Below are positions 19,158 through 27,894 of a stretch of DNA of 64,000 nucleotides, piece after piece (within the stretch, counting starts at the first letter, position 1; the number at the start of each line of letters is the position of its first letter). The notes below the pieces were generated by a model, which was not told the DNA's origin, ran no database searches, and saw only the letters and a list, made by a program, of their open reading frames with translations. The stretch is from Alkalibacterium sp. MB6 (lineage in GTDB: Bacteria; Bacillota; Bacilli; Lactobacillales; Carnobacteriaceae_A): contig NZ_PREX01000008.1 of assembly GCF_009935905.1 (NCBI RefSeq), positions 1 through 64,000 on the forward strand. The letters run 5' to 3'. The translations under genes and the position numbers were made by a program.

Positions 19158-21218
19158 GTGGATAAAAGAAGAGTGACAGATGAAAAACGCTTATTACACG
19201 GAGGGGATTATAACCCAGATCAATGGTTAACTTACCCGGATATTTTAGAAGAAGATGTTAAGTTAATGAAGTTGGCTCACACCAATACCTTTTCCGTCGG
19301 TATTTTCGCTTGGGCTGCATTAGAACCTGAAGAAGGACGCTATGCATTTGATTGGCTTGATAAAGTCATCGAAGGCATTGACTCGATAGGAGGCCGCTTT
19401 ATACTGGCTACGCCAAGTGGAGCAAGGCCGGCATGGATGTCAAAAGCTCATCCAGAAGTTTTGAGAACGGATGCTTACAGACGGAAGCACCTTCATGGGG
19501 CGCGTCATAACCATTGTTTTTCCTCGCCTTATTACCGTGAAAAAACGCAGGAAATGAACCGGAAATTAGCCGAGCGTTATGGCAATCACCCCGCTCTATT
19601 AATGTGGCACATATCTAATGAGTACGGCGGCGAATGCCACTGTGACCTTTGCCAGGAAAACTTTAGAACGTTTTTAAAAAACAAATATGATAACGATTTA
19701 GATAAACTCAATCACTCATGGTGGGGTCCGTTTTGGAGCCATACCATTACCGATTGGGAACAAATTGAATCCCCTTCACCGATTGGAGAGAGTGCTGTTC
19801 ACGGGATGAATCTGGACTGGAGACGATTTGTTTCGCATCAAACGATTGATTTTTATAAGAGTGAAATCGAACCATTAAGAGAGTTGACGCCTTCTATTCC
19901 AATTACGACTAACTTTATGTCGGACAATCCTGAATTTGTGCCGTTCACGGGACTGGATTACAGTGAATTCGCCAAAGAAGTGGATGTCATCAGTTGGGAT
20001 GCGTATCCTGCCTGGCATAATGATTGGGAAGACACGGCAACGACCGCTTCTCGCACAGCCTTTTTAAATGACCATTTTTACACGATGAAAAACCAGCCAT
20101 TTTTATTAATGGAGTCGACACCAAGTGCAGTGAATTGGCATGATGTGAATAAAGCGAAGCGTCCAGGGATGCACTATTTGTCTTCGATGCAAATGTTGGC
20201 ACATGGATCGGATAGTATCCTGTACTTCCAGTGGCGCAAATCAAGAGGATCTTCTGAGAAATTCCACGGTGCAGTTGTGGATCATGACCGCTCATCTGAA
20301 AACCGCGTCTTTAAAGAAGTGGCTCAACTTGGTCAAGCGATGGAAGAAGTATCAGAGAAAGTGACAGGTTACAGAAGAGTAGCCGACGTGGCTATTCTTT
20401 ATGATGTGGAAAGTGATTGGGCACTAAAAGATGCTCAAGGATTTGGCTTGAAAACAAAGCATTATGGTGAAACCCTGCAGAAACATTACCAATCCTTTTG
20501 GGATAAAAATATTGCCGTTGACATTGTGACGAAAGAACAAGATATCTCAGCTTATAAGCTGTTAATCGTTCCGATGCTTTACATGATGTCAGAAGAGACT
20601 GCTATTACATTGCAGACCTTTGTGAAAAATGGTGGCACACTCGTCTCAACTTATCTGACTGGTTTGGTGGACGAGTCTGATTTAACTCATATGGGTGGGT
20701 GGTTGAAGCCGTTACGAGAGACTTTTGGAATCGAACCGCTAGAAACGGATACCTTCTATCCATCGGATAAAAATACAATGGTATACAAAGGGTTCGAATA
20801 CGAAATCAAAGACTATGCAACCATTATGGAGGCTAAAGGAGCTAACGTTTTAGGCCAGTATGAGTCAGACTTTTATGAAGGCACACCGGCCTTGACCGAA
20901 CATGCCTACTATGAAGGGAAAGCCTACTATATTGGTGCCCGTTTAGAGCAACGGTTCCATGATGCGTTTTACGAAGAGCTGATTAAAAAGATGGATCTAA
21001 AACCGGCCTTAGCTGCTAGCCATAAACGTGGTGTCTCCATTCAGTCAAGAGAAGCAAATGGGATGCAAACCATTTTCATTATGAACTTTACTGAAAAAAC
21101 TCAGACGCTGACCTTGCACGAAAGAGTGTTAGATAGCCAAAGTGGAGAGTATATAGAGGGCGATTTGAAGCTGAAACCTTACGATGTTAGAATTGTCGAA
21201 AAGTCAAAAGAAGCCTAA
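19158..21218 (+). CDS. Beta-galactosidase, GH42
   Basis: The 686-residue enzyme hydrolyses terminal beta-galactosides. It opens with GGDYNPDQW and carries the acid/base region WHISNEYGGECHC (Glu near 155) and the nucleophile region FLLMESTPS. The metal-binding Cys cluster ECHCDLC is complete, as in the Zn-type GH42 enzymes. A trimerisation domain and a small beta C-terminal domain follow. No signal peptide, so it is cytoplasmic and acts on imported galactosides. The start is GTG 19158 with AAAGGAAG upstream. No galactoside transporter is adjacent, and it ends in its own terminator. Confidence 0.93.
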   Translation: MDKRRVTDEKRLLHGGDYNPDQWLTYPDILEEDVKLMKLAHTNTFSVGIFAWAALEPEEGRYAFDWLDKVIEGIDSIGGRFILATPSGARPAWMSKAHPEVLRTDAYRRKHLHGARHNHCFSSPYYREKTQEMNRKLAERYGNHPALLMWHISNEYGGECHCDLCQENFRTFLKNKYDNDLDKLNHSWWGPFWSHTITDWEQIESPSPIGESAVHGMNLDWRRFVSHQTIDFYKSEIEPLRELTPSIPITTNFMSDNPEFVPFTGLDYSEFAKEVDVISWDAYPAWHNDWEDTATTASRTAFLNDHFYTMKNQPFLLMESTPSAVNWHDVNKAKRPGMHYLSSMQMLAHGSDSILYFQWRKSRGSSEKFHGAVVDHDRSSENRVFKEVAQLGQAMEEVSEKVTGYRRVADVAILYDVESDWALKDAQGFGLKTKHYGETLQKHYQSFWDKNIAVDIVTKEQDISAYKLLIVPMLYMMSEETAITLQTFVKNGGTLVSTYLTGLVDESDLTHMGGWLKPLRETFGIEPLETDTFYPSDKNTMVYKGFEYEIKDYATIMEAKGANVLGQYESDFYEGTPALTEHAYYEGKAYYIGARLEQRFHDAFYEELIKKMDLKPALAASHKRGVSIQSREANGMQTIFIMNFTEKTQTLTLHERVLDSQSGEYIEGDLKLKPYDVRIVEKSKEA

Positions 21219-21251
21219 CCATCATCTTTTTATACAAATTAGTAAGTAATT

Positions 21252-21296
21252 GTGACCGTTTTTCGCCAATTATGGTGGGGAAGCGGTCACTTTTTT
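21252..21296 (+). terminator. Intrinsic terminator after the GH42 gene
   Basis: GTGACCG (21252-21258) pairs with CGGTCAC (21284-21290); the stem extends inward and is followed by six T residues. Confidence 0.9.
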
Positions 21297-21315
21297 CACA
21301 TTGTCTAGTGTAATA

Positions 21316-21335
21316 ACCGATAGTATTGGTATAAT
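21316..21335 (+). promoter_or_regulatory. Extended -10 promoter of malR with an operator-like core
   Basis: TGGTATAAT provides an extended -10 (TATAAT 21330-21335). The sequence ACCGATA (21316-21322), which is the core of the maltose operator at 39199-39212, lies in the spacer. It could mediate autoregulation, but the flanks do not match. Confidence 0.45.
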
Positions 21336-21381
21336 AGAGAAAAGGATTCAACTATTTAGTGGGAGAGAAAGGAGAAGATTC

Positions 21382-22335
21382 GTGGTCACATTAAATGACG
21401 TGGCAAAAAAAGCCAATGTCTCTAAAATGACGGTTTCTCGAGTCATCAATCACCCCGAACAGGTTACAGATGAGTTAAAGGAACTGGTTTACGAAGCAAT
21501 GAGTGAGCTGAACTATCGGCCGAACGCAGCGGCAATCGCTCTCGCCCATAACCGAACTCAAATCATTAAATTATTAATTTTAGAAGAAATGACAGTCACT
21601 GAACCGTATTACATGTTTTTGTTGACAGGGATTGCTAATGAATTGGATAAGTATTCCTATAGTCTTCAGTTGTTGACTCATAAAAATATCCAAATCGGAG
21701 ATTCTGATGGGTACATTGTATGTGGGATGCGTAGCAAAGATGAAGAGCTGGTTAAAAGTTTAAAGAAACCTGTCGTCTTATTTGGAGAAAATGATTTTGG
21801 ATTAGATTTTGTGGACAGTGATAACGTTAAGAGCATGGCCAAAGCAACCGAATATGCTTTGGAAAAAGATTATGACCACATTGTTTATCTCGGTATTGAT
21901 GTGAATGAACCGTTCGCTCAATCAAGAGAAAAAGGCTACACTGAAACCATGGATAAATACGGAAAAGAAAAGCATATTTACCGTTTGGAGAATCGATCTC
22001 GTTACTCTGCAGCTTTTATTCGTGATCATTGGGATTCCTTTTCAAAAAACACACTATTCTTATGTGCCTCAGACCGATTAGCCATGGGTGTGATTCGTGA
22101 AATTAAAGAACGTGGCGGAAATATTCCTGAAGAATATGGCGTCATCGGACATGACGGTGTATTCTTGGATCAAATTGCCTACCCACAATTAACGACCGTC
22201 AAGCAAGCCATTGATGAAATGGGCGCAGCCTGTGCCCGAATGGTTCTAGACAAAGTCAAAGCAGGCGGCAAGTCTCAAGGCAACCAACTCTTTGAAACGG
22301 ATATAAAAATAGGCGGCACAACCCGTAATAATTAA
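21382..22335 (+). CDS. malR: LacI-family transcriptional regulator, MalR type
   Basis: The 317-residue protein has an N-terminal LacI helix-turn-helix (TLNDVAKKANVSKMTVSRVI) and a hinge with RPNAAAIALA. A periplasmic-binding-like ligand domain ends near IGGTTRNN. The start is GTG 21382, because AAAGGAG lies 7 bp upstream and LacI proteins begin just before the helix-turn-helix; an ATG-less extension to 21301 is unlikely. It stands at the head of the glucan island. Matching LacI-type operators sit before the neopullulanase, malE and alpha-glucosidase genes, so it is the likely maltose regulator. The symbol is inferred from context. Confidence 0.85.
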   Translation: MVTLNDVAKKANVSKMTVSRVINHPEQVTDELKELVYEAMSELNYRPNAAAIALAHNRTQIIKLLILEEMTVTEPYYMFLLTGIANELDKYSYSLQLLTHKNIQIGDSDGYIVCGMRSKDEELVKSLKKPVVLFGENDFGLDFVDSDNVKSMAKATEYALEKDYDHIVYLGIDVNEPFAQSREKGYTETMDKYGKEKHIYRLENRSRYSAAFIRDHWDSFSKNTLFLCASDRLAMGVIREIKERGGNIPEEYGVIGHDGVFLDQIAYPQLTTVKQAIDEMGAACARMVLDKVKAGGKSQGNQLFETDIKIGGTTRNN

Positions 22336-22350
22336 TAATAGGAAATTCAG

Positions 22351-22390
22351 CCATTCTCACCTTTAAAAAAGGACGGGGAATGGTTTTTTT
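22351..22390 (+). terminator. Intrinsic terminator after malR
   Basis: CCATTC (22351-22356) pairs with GAATGG (22378-22383) around an A-rich loop and is followed by seven T residues. The rest of the gap up to 22563 shows no gene. Confidence 0.75.
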
Positions 22391-22563
22391 GCTTTTTTAT
22401 AGGGGAGTGAAAGCATCATCCACTGTGGTTAAAAATCTAGATAAAGAAGGTCTTTGAGTTTAATAATAGAGGGATTAGCTTTAAAATTAAGAAGAATAGT
22501 ATTCTATAAAGCAAGTTATTAGAAAAATTAAGAAGAGTAAAGAGAAGTCTCCCTTATCTTTTT

Positions 22564-22577
22564 TGTTATCGGTAACA
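22564..22577 (+). promoter_or_regulatory. LacI-type maltose operator 1
   Basis: TGTTATCGGTAACA is nearly palindromic and resembles the sites at 32038 and 39199. It fits a cre consensus with one mismatch and ends 12 bp before the -35 box at 22590. Confidence 0.7.
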
Positions 22578-22589
22578 CATCGAATGTCC

Positions 22590-22617
22590 TTGTTTATTTT
22601 TATCAGGGTGCTAGAAT
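22590..22617 (+). promoter_or_regulatory. Promoter of the neopullulanase-led operon
   Basis: TTGTTT (22590-22595) and TAGAAT (22612-22617) are 16 bp apart. The transcript would start near 22624, right at the shared leader element. Confidence 0.6.
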
Positions 22618-22623
22618 CAAGAT

Positions 22624-22670
22624 GAAATCGCTTTTTTAAACAAACTGGAGATAGCATGCCATCTCGGTGG
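22624..22670 (+). promoter_or_regulatory. Shared 5'-leader element, copy 1
   Basis: ATCGCTT, a short T run, then AAACAAACTGGA (22637-22648) and a small hairpin (GAGAT / ATCTC, 22647-22664). The same blocks recur in the malE leader at 32116-32155. Function unknown; an mRNA structure or protein site is possible. Confidence 0.5.
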
Positions 22671-22703
22671 TCTTACATAACCTTAGATTCAGGAGGAAAG
22701 TAA

Positions 22704-24578
22704 ATGGATACAGCAGCACTTTATCACCGTGCCGAAAGTGAGTACTCATATTTGTATGAATATGGTCATTACCACATTCGGCTACGAACAAAAGCAAACG
22801 ATGTTGAAACCGTTGAGTTATTAAGCGGGGATCCCTATGCATTAGATGAACAGCAATGGTACACGAGTGGAAAAGAAATGAAAAAAGTGGCATCGACCAA
22901 TATTCATGATTATTGGCAGATCGATACCAACGAGCCGACTCGACGCATGGCGTACGGCTTTCGAGTCATCGGTAAAGATGGTGTAGAGGTTTTTTACTCA
23001 GATCAAGGTGTCTATCCGTTTGAAGAGATTTTCTTAAAACAGATGAACTTCTATTTCCGTGTCCCTTATATTCATGAAATTGATGCTTTTCGTGCACCGC
23101 AGTGGGCAAAAGAAACCATTTGGTATCAGATTTTCCCAGAGCGATTCGCAAATGGGGACCAATCAAACGATCCAGAAGGCGTCCTGCCTTGGGGTAGCAA
23201 AGAGCATCCAGGCAGAGATGACTTTTACGGTGGCGATTTACAAGGTGTGCTCGATAAAATGGATTATTTAGAGAACTTAGGTATTAATGGCCTCTATTTC
23301 TGTCCTATTTTTGAAGCAACATCGAATCATAAATACGACACCATTGACTATATGGAAGTCGACTCTCATTTCGGAGATAAAGCATTATTCAAGAAAGTCG
23401 TTGAAGAAGCGCATAAACGTGGTATGCGAGTGATGATTGATGCCGTATTTAACCACGTAGGCATCCACTCCCCTCAATGGCAAGATATTATTAAGAATCA
23501 AGAGAAATCTATTTATAAAGACTGGTTCTATATTCACTCATTCCCTGTTGATGATGTCTCAAAACTGACGACGGACGAATTGGAGAATGTGGGACGAGTG
23601 AATTATGATACATTCGCCTTCACTGGGCACATGCCTAAACTCAACACAGCTAACCCTGAAGTACAGGAATATTTACTAGATATCGCAAGGTACTGGATTA
23701 GAGAGTTTGACATCGATGCTTGGAGACTGGACGTAGCCAACGAGGTCGATCACTACTTCTGGAAACGATTCTTTAAAGAAACAACCGCTGTAAAAGAAGA
23801 CTTATATATTTTAGGAGAAATCTGGCATTCGTCTCAAAACTGGTTAAACGGTGACGAATTCCATGCCGTAATGAACTATGCCTTCACAGATAACATTGAG
23901 AACTACTTTTTTACTAAGATCTTATCCCCGTCTAGACTCGTTTCAGGCTTAAACAGCCAGCTCATGCTTTACCGCCAGCAAACCACTGAAGTGATGTTTA
24001 ATTTGTTGGATTCTCATGATACGGCCCGCGTCTTGACGAAAGCCCATGACGATAAGACGGTGGTAAAAGCAGCCATGACCTTCTTGTTCTCTCAACCAGG
24101 TGCGCCCTGTATTTATTATGGGACTGAAATTGGTTTAGACGGTGGACCGGACCCGGATTGCCGTAAATGCATGATTTGGGACGAGGACAAACAAGATCAT
24201 GACATGAAAGCTTTCTTTAAAGATTTGATTCGATTTAGAAAAGAATACCAAGACATTTTAATATCTGGTGAAACGATTTGGCATGATATTCGTGACGATG
24301 AGTTATTTTTAGGCTTCAAACGTAGATTAGGGAATGAAGAATTGCACTTTTTCTTTAACCAAGACGAAGAAGAAGCTTTCCAACCCCATTTGCCTAAAGG
24401 GGCAAAGAAATTATTGAGTGTTGAAGATGAAGAAGTCGAAGATGAAGTCATTTTGCATCACAATGGCTTTGCAGTTTATTACTATGAAGATAAAGAAGAA
24501 GAAATTAAAGAACGGTTGAAGCAAAAACGTAACCGAGCTAAAAAACGTAAAGTATTGTCTTACGCAATAAATAGATAA
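22704..24578 (+). CDS. nplT: Neopullulanase/cyclomaltodextrinase, GH13_20
   Basis: The 624-residue cytoplasmic enzyme cleaves cyclodextrins, pullulan fragments or maltodextrins. An N-terminal CBM34-like domain (about 1-120) precedes the GH13 barrel with all four regions: DAVFNHVG, WRLDVANEVD (nucleophile Asp), ILGEIWH (acid/base Glu) and NLLDSHDTAR. The C-terminus has an unusual Lys/Arg/Glu-rich tail of about 30 residues. AGGAGG precedes the ATG. It is the first gene of a likely operon with mapA, driven by the promoter at 22590-22617 and the LacI-type operator at 22564. Confidence 0.9.
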   Translation: MDTAALYHRAESEYSYLYEYGHYHIRLRTKANDVETVELLSGDPYALDEQQWYTSGKEMKKVASTNIHDYWQIDTNEPTRRMAYGFRVIGKDGVEVFYSDQGVYPFEEIFLKQMNFYFRVPYIHEIDAFRAPQWAKETIWYQIFPERFANGDQSNDPEGVLPWGSKEHPGRDDFYGGDLQGVLDKMDYLENLGINGLYFCPIFEATSNHKYDTIDYMEVDSHFGDKALFKKVVEEAHKRGMRVMIDAVFNHVGIHSPQWQDIIKNQEKSIYKDWFYIHSFPVDDVSKLTTDELENVGRVNYDTFAFTGHMPKLNTANPEVQEYLLDIARYWIREFDIDAWRLDVANEVDHYFWKRFFKETTAVKEDLYILGEIWHSSQNWLNGDEFHAVMNYAFTDNIENYFFTKILSPSRLVSGLNSQLMLYRQQTTEVMFNLLDSHDTARVLTKAHDDKTVVKAAMTFLFSQPGAPCIYYGTEIGLDGGPDPDCRKCMIWDEDKQDHDMKAFFKDLIRFRKEYQDILISGETIWHDIRDDELFLGFKRRLGNEELHFFFNQDEEEAFQPHLPKGAKKLLSVEDEEVEDEVILHHNGFAVYYYEDKEEEIKERLKQKRNRAKKRKVLSYAINR

Positions 24579-24620
24579 GGTGAGACGCTTGAATGAACGA
24601 TTAGAAAAGGACGTGGCAAA

Positions 24621-26891
24621 ATGCAACGCATAGCAAAAATTGATCCATGGAAAGTAATCACAACAGAAGTGAATGATAATAAACGAATTCAAGAAAGTTT
24701 AACCTCTATTGGAAATGGTCATATGGGCCTTCGTGGAAACTTTGAAGAAGGGTACTCTGGCGACACGCATATAGGAACGTACATCGCAGGAGTCTGGTAC
24801 CCAGATAAAACCCGTGTCGGCTGGTGGAAAAACGGTTACCCTGACTATTTTGGAAAAGTAATTAATGCAACGAACTTTATTCCTGTTACCATCACCATAA
24901 ACGGCCATCAAGTTGACTTGGCAAAAGATGACGTGAAAGATTACCACCTTGAACTAGATATGAAAGAAGGCATAGTCAACCGGTCATACATTTGGATGAA
25001 GGACAACACAGAAGTGAAATTAAGTTTCGCTCGTTTCGTCAGCGTCGCTAAAAAAGAATTAGCCGTGATTAAAATCAATGCAGACTTACTAAAAGGTGAT
25101 GCTGATATTCAAATGACTCCTTATTTAGATGGGGATGTTGTGAATGAAGACAGTAACTATGATGAGAAGTTCTGGCTAGAAATGAACAGAGGTCTCGAAC
25201 CCAATCCTTATTTAACAACGAAAACAAAAGAAAACAACTTTGGAATAGATCGCTTTACCGTTACAACGATGATGAAAAATGTGGCAGAAGGCTTAAATAA
25301 AAACGAATCGTCTGATTCCTTTATGAAAGTAGAAGAAAGCTATTCAGCTAGCTTAACTCAAGGCGAAGCCGTTTCGTTAACCAAACTAGTCGCCGTCGTC
25401 ACAAGTCGGGACGTAGAAGAAGAGAAGCAAGTGGATGAAGCAGCGTCTATACTGTCCGATGCGGAATCAGCTGGTTTTGATTCATTAAAAGCTGACCACG
25501 TAAACCTTTGGGCAGAGCGTTGGAATAATGCTGACGTGATTATTGATGGAGATGAAGCCAGCCAACAAGGAGTCCGCTTCAACATCTTCCAACTCTTTGC
25601 GACTTATTATGGGGAAGACCCTCGTTTAAACGTTGGTCCAAAAGGCTTTACAGGCGAGAAATACGGCGGAGCGACTTATTGGGATACGGAAGCCTGCATT
25701 TTACCGATGTATCTATCGATTACCGATGAAGAAGTCGCTCGTCAATTACTTGTTTACCGTCATAACCAGTTAGAACAAGCCTATACAAATGCTCAAAAAC
25801 AAGGACTAAAAGGGGCATTGTATCCAATGGTTACCTTCACAGGGATTGAATGCCATAATGAGTGGGAAATTACCTTTGAAGAAATTCACCGTAATGGTGC
25901 TATTGCTCACGCTATATTCAACTATTCGACGTACTATGGCGATGAAAGTTATCTACTAGATAAAGGCATCGATGTACTGGTTGGCATTTCACGTTTTTGG
26001 GCAGACAGGGTTCACTATTCTGAGCGCAACAAACAGTATATGATGCATGGCGTCACTGGACCAAACGAATACGAAAACAACGTCAATAACAACTGGTATA
26101 CAAACCAAATGGCTACATGGACTCTCCGCTACACGCTTGAATCACTTGAAAAAGTAGCTGACGATAAAAAAGCAGCTCTAGACATTGATACTGAAGAACT
26201 AGCTAAATGGCAAGATGTTGTTGATAACATGTACTATCCTGAAGATGAAGAATTAGGGGTCTATGTCCAGCACGATACATTCTTGGACAAAGAGTTACGC
26301 CCAGTTGATTCTTTAGATAAAGCAGAAAGACCGATTAACCAACATTGGTCATGGGATAAAATTTTACGTTCGCCATTCATTAAGCAAGCAGACGTTTTAC
26401 AAGGCTTGTATTTCTTAAATCATGAATTTACAAATGAAGAGATTGAACGTAACTTTGATTTTTATGAACCACTAACTGTTCACGAATCATCCTTATCTCC
26501 ATTAGTGCATTCTATTTTAGCCTCACAATTGGGTAAAAAAGAAAAAGCATTTGAAATGTATAGCCGTACAGCTCGTTTAGATTTGGACAATTACAATAAC
26601 GATACAGAAGACGGTTTACACATCACGTCAATGAGTGGTGGGTGGTTGTCGATTGTACACGGATTTGCAGGCATGCGTACATTTGAAGGAGACCTGTCAT
26701 TTGATCCTTACTGCCCAACTGAGTGGGACGGTTATCAATTCAAATTGAAATACAGAGGTCGATTGATCAGTGTGGATGTGAAGAAAAAAGACATGACCTT
26801 TACTCTGGAAGAGGGAGACGCATTACCGTTTAAGTTATACGGCAAAGACATTACCCTGGAAGACACAGTGACTCACCCAGTCGAAAAATAA
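24621..26891 (+). CDS. mapA: Maltose phosphorylase, GH65
   Basis: The 756-residue enzyme splits maltose with phosphate into beta-glucose 1-phosphate and glucose. It has the GH65 beta-sandwich N-terminus (SIGNGHMGLRGNFEEGYSG), the (alpha/alpha)6 barrel and the catalytic acid region GVTGPNEYENNVNNNWYTN, as in Lactobacillus maltose phosphorylase. No signal peptide. Its product is used by the beta-phosphoglucomutase encoded 295 bp downstream. It follows nplT by 42 bp and is probably cotranscribed. A terminator and hairpin array B separate it from pgmB. The specificity call rests on the family motif and the adjoining pgmB. Confidence 0.9.
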   Translation: MQRIAKIDPWKVITTEVNDNKRIQESLTSIGNGHMGLRGNFEEGYSGDTHIGTYIAGVWYPDKTRVGWWKNGYPDYFGKVINATNFIPVTITINGHQVDLAKDDVKDYHLELDMKEGIVNRSYIWMKDNTEVKLSFARFVSVAKKELAVIKINADLLKGDADIQMTPYLDGDVVNEDSNYDEKFWLEMNRGLEPNPYLTTKTKENNFGIDRFTVTTMMKNVAEGLNKNESSDSFMKVEESYSASLTQGEAVSLTKLVAVVTSRDVEEEKQVDEAASILSDAESAGFDSLKADHVNLWAERWNNADVIIDGDEASQQGVRFNIFQLFATYYGEDPRLNVGPKGFTGEKYGGATYWDTEACILPMYLSITDEEVARQLLVYRHNQLEQAYTNAQKQGLKGALYPMVTFTGIECHNEWEITFEEIHRNGAIAHAIFNYSTYYGDESYLLDKGIDVLVGISRFWADRVHYSERNKQYMMHGVTGPNEYENNVNNNWYTNQMATWTLRYTLESLEKVADDKKAALDIDTEELAKWQDVVDNMYYPEDEELGVYVQHDTFLDKELRPVDSLDKAERPINQHWSWDKILRSPFIKQADVLQGLYFLNHEFTNEEIERNFDFYEPLTVHESSLSPLVHSILASQLGKKEKAFEMYSRTARLDLDNYNNDTEDGLHITSMSGGWLSIVHGFAGMRTFEGDLSFDPYCPTEWDGYQFKLKYRGRLISVDVKKKDMTFTLEEGDALPFKLYGKDITLEDTVTHPVEK

Positions 26892-26919
26892 AAAGAGAGA
26901 GGCTTGCCCTCTCTTTTTT
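26891..26919 (+). terminator. Intrinsic terminator after mapA
   Basis: AAAGAGAGAGGC and GCCCTCTCTTT form a short stem followed by a T run. It separates nplT-mapA from the genes downstream. Confidence 0.8.
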
Positions 26920-26975
26920 ATATTAATACATCAGCGTCGGTAACATGATACACATTCAAAGAAAATGTGTGCCTT

Positions 26976-27113
26976 GAGTTGTAATCATTTCGCTGAATGG
27001 TTACAAATCAAACAAGATTACATTTACGAGTTGTCATCATTTTGCTAAATGATACAAACTCAAACCTAATACTCTTTACGAGTTGTAATCATTTCAACAA
27101 ATGAGTCGAACTC
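26976..27113. repeat. Hairpin array B: three units, 52-bp period
   Basis: GAGTTGTAATC (or GAGTTGTCATC) starts at 26976, 27028 and 27080, exactly 52 bp apart. Each unit folds on itself, e.g. GAGTTGTCATCATTT with AAATGATACAAACTC, into a hairpin of about 34 nt with an 18-nt spacer. The array lies between mapA and pgmB, starting 56 bp after the terminator. No clear promoter for pgmB is visible in the gap, apart from the array itself. Confidence 0.85.
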
Positions 27114-27186
27114 AAGAGATTTAAACCTGGTGAATCGTAACCATCACAACAAACGACTAGAGAAAGCAACCACAGGAGGAGAACGA

Positions 27187-27861
27187 ATGATTAAAGGACT
27201 TATTTTTGACTTGGACGGTGTGATTACCGATACAGCTGAATACCACTATTTAGCTTGGAAAAGCTTGGCTAAAAAGCTAGACATCAATATTGACCGTGAA
27301 TTTAACGAACAATTAAAAGGCATCAGCCGAATGGAATCCCTAGAACTCATTTTAGAGCACGGCAATAAAGCCGATGCGTATACAGACGAGGAAAAAGAAG
27401 AACTAGCCACGTTGAAAAACGACGAATACAAAGAATACATCAAAGAAATCACACCAAACGATTTGTTGCCGGGGGTACATGAGTTACTTCACCAAGCGAA
27501 AGAACGCGGCATTGGCATGGCTTTGGCTTCAGCAAGTAAAAATGGCCCGGAAATTATGAAACGACTAGAGATTGAAGACCTATTTGACGGTGTCGTTGAT
27601 CCGGCTACATTAAAGGCAGGAAAACCGGATCCTGAGATTTTCATCAGAGGAGCTGAACTGTTAGGATTAAGCGTCGACGAGTGTATTGGACTGGAAGATG
27701 CGGAAGCAGGCATTGAATCCATCAATAAAGCAGGAATGTTTTCTGTTGGTGTGGGGTCAAAAGAAGCGATGGCTGAAGCGGACTATGCGGTTGAAAGTAC
27801 GGCTGACTTATCTTTAGATACAATAATTAAAAAAGCGCTTGAAGGCAAAAAGTCAAACTAG
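27187..27861 (+). CDS. pgmB: Beta-phosphoglucomutase
   Basis: The 224-residue HAD-family enzyme converts beta-glucose 1-phosphate from GH65 phosphorylases into glucose 6-phosphate. It has the nucleophile motif FDLDGVITDTA, a four-helix cap (about 15-90), ASASKNG, the Lys of AGKPDPEIF and the acidic GLEDAEAG. The start is ATG 27187, because CAGGAGGAG precedes it; an upstream GTG at 27130 would add 19 unrelated residues. The dexB-like gene follows after 33 bp and a second GH65 gene comes next, so phosphorylase product and mutase are encoded together. Confidence 0.95.
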   Translation: MIKGLIFDLDGVITDTAEYHYLAWKSLAKKLDINIDREFNEQLKGISRMESLELILEHGNKADAYTDEEKEELATLKNDEYKEYIKEITPNDLLPGVHELLHQAKERGIGMALASASKNGPEIMKRLEIEDLFDGVVDPATLKAGKPDPEIFIRGAELLGLSVDECIGLEDAEAGIESINKAGMFSVGVGSKEAMAEADYAVESTADLSLDTIIKKALEGKKSN

Positions 27862-27894
27862 GCGTGTAAACATAGGGGAGCGAAGGAGGATTTT

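Noticed and set aside
26938-26945. CGGTAACA half-site resembling the maltose operator after mapA
   Set aside because: Only the right half matches and no -35 box lies 12 bp downstream as at the other three sites.
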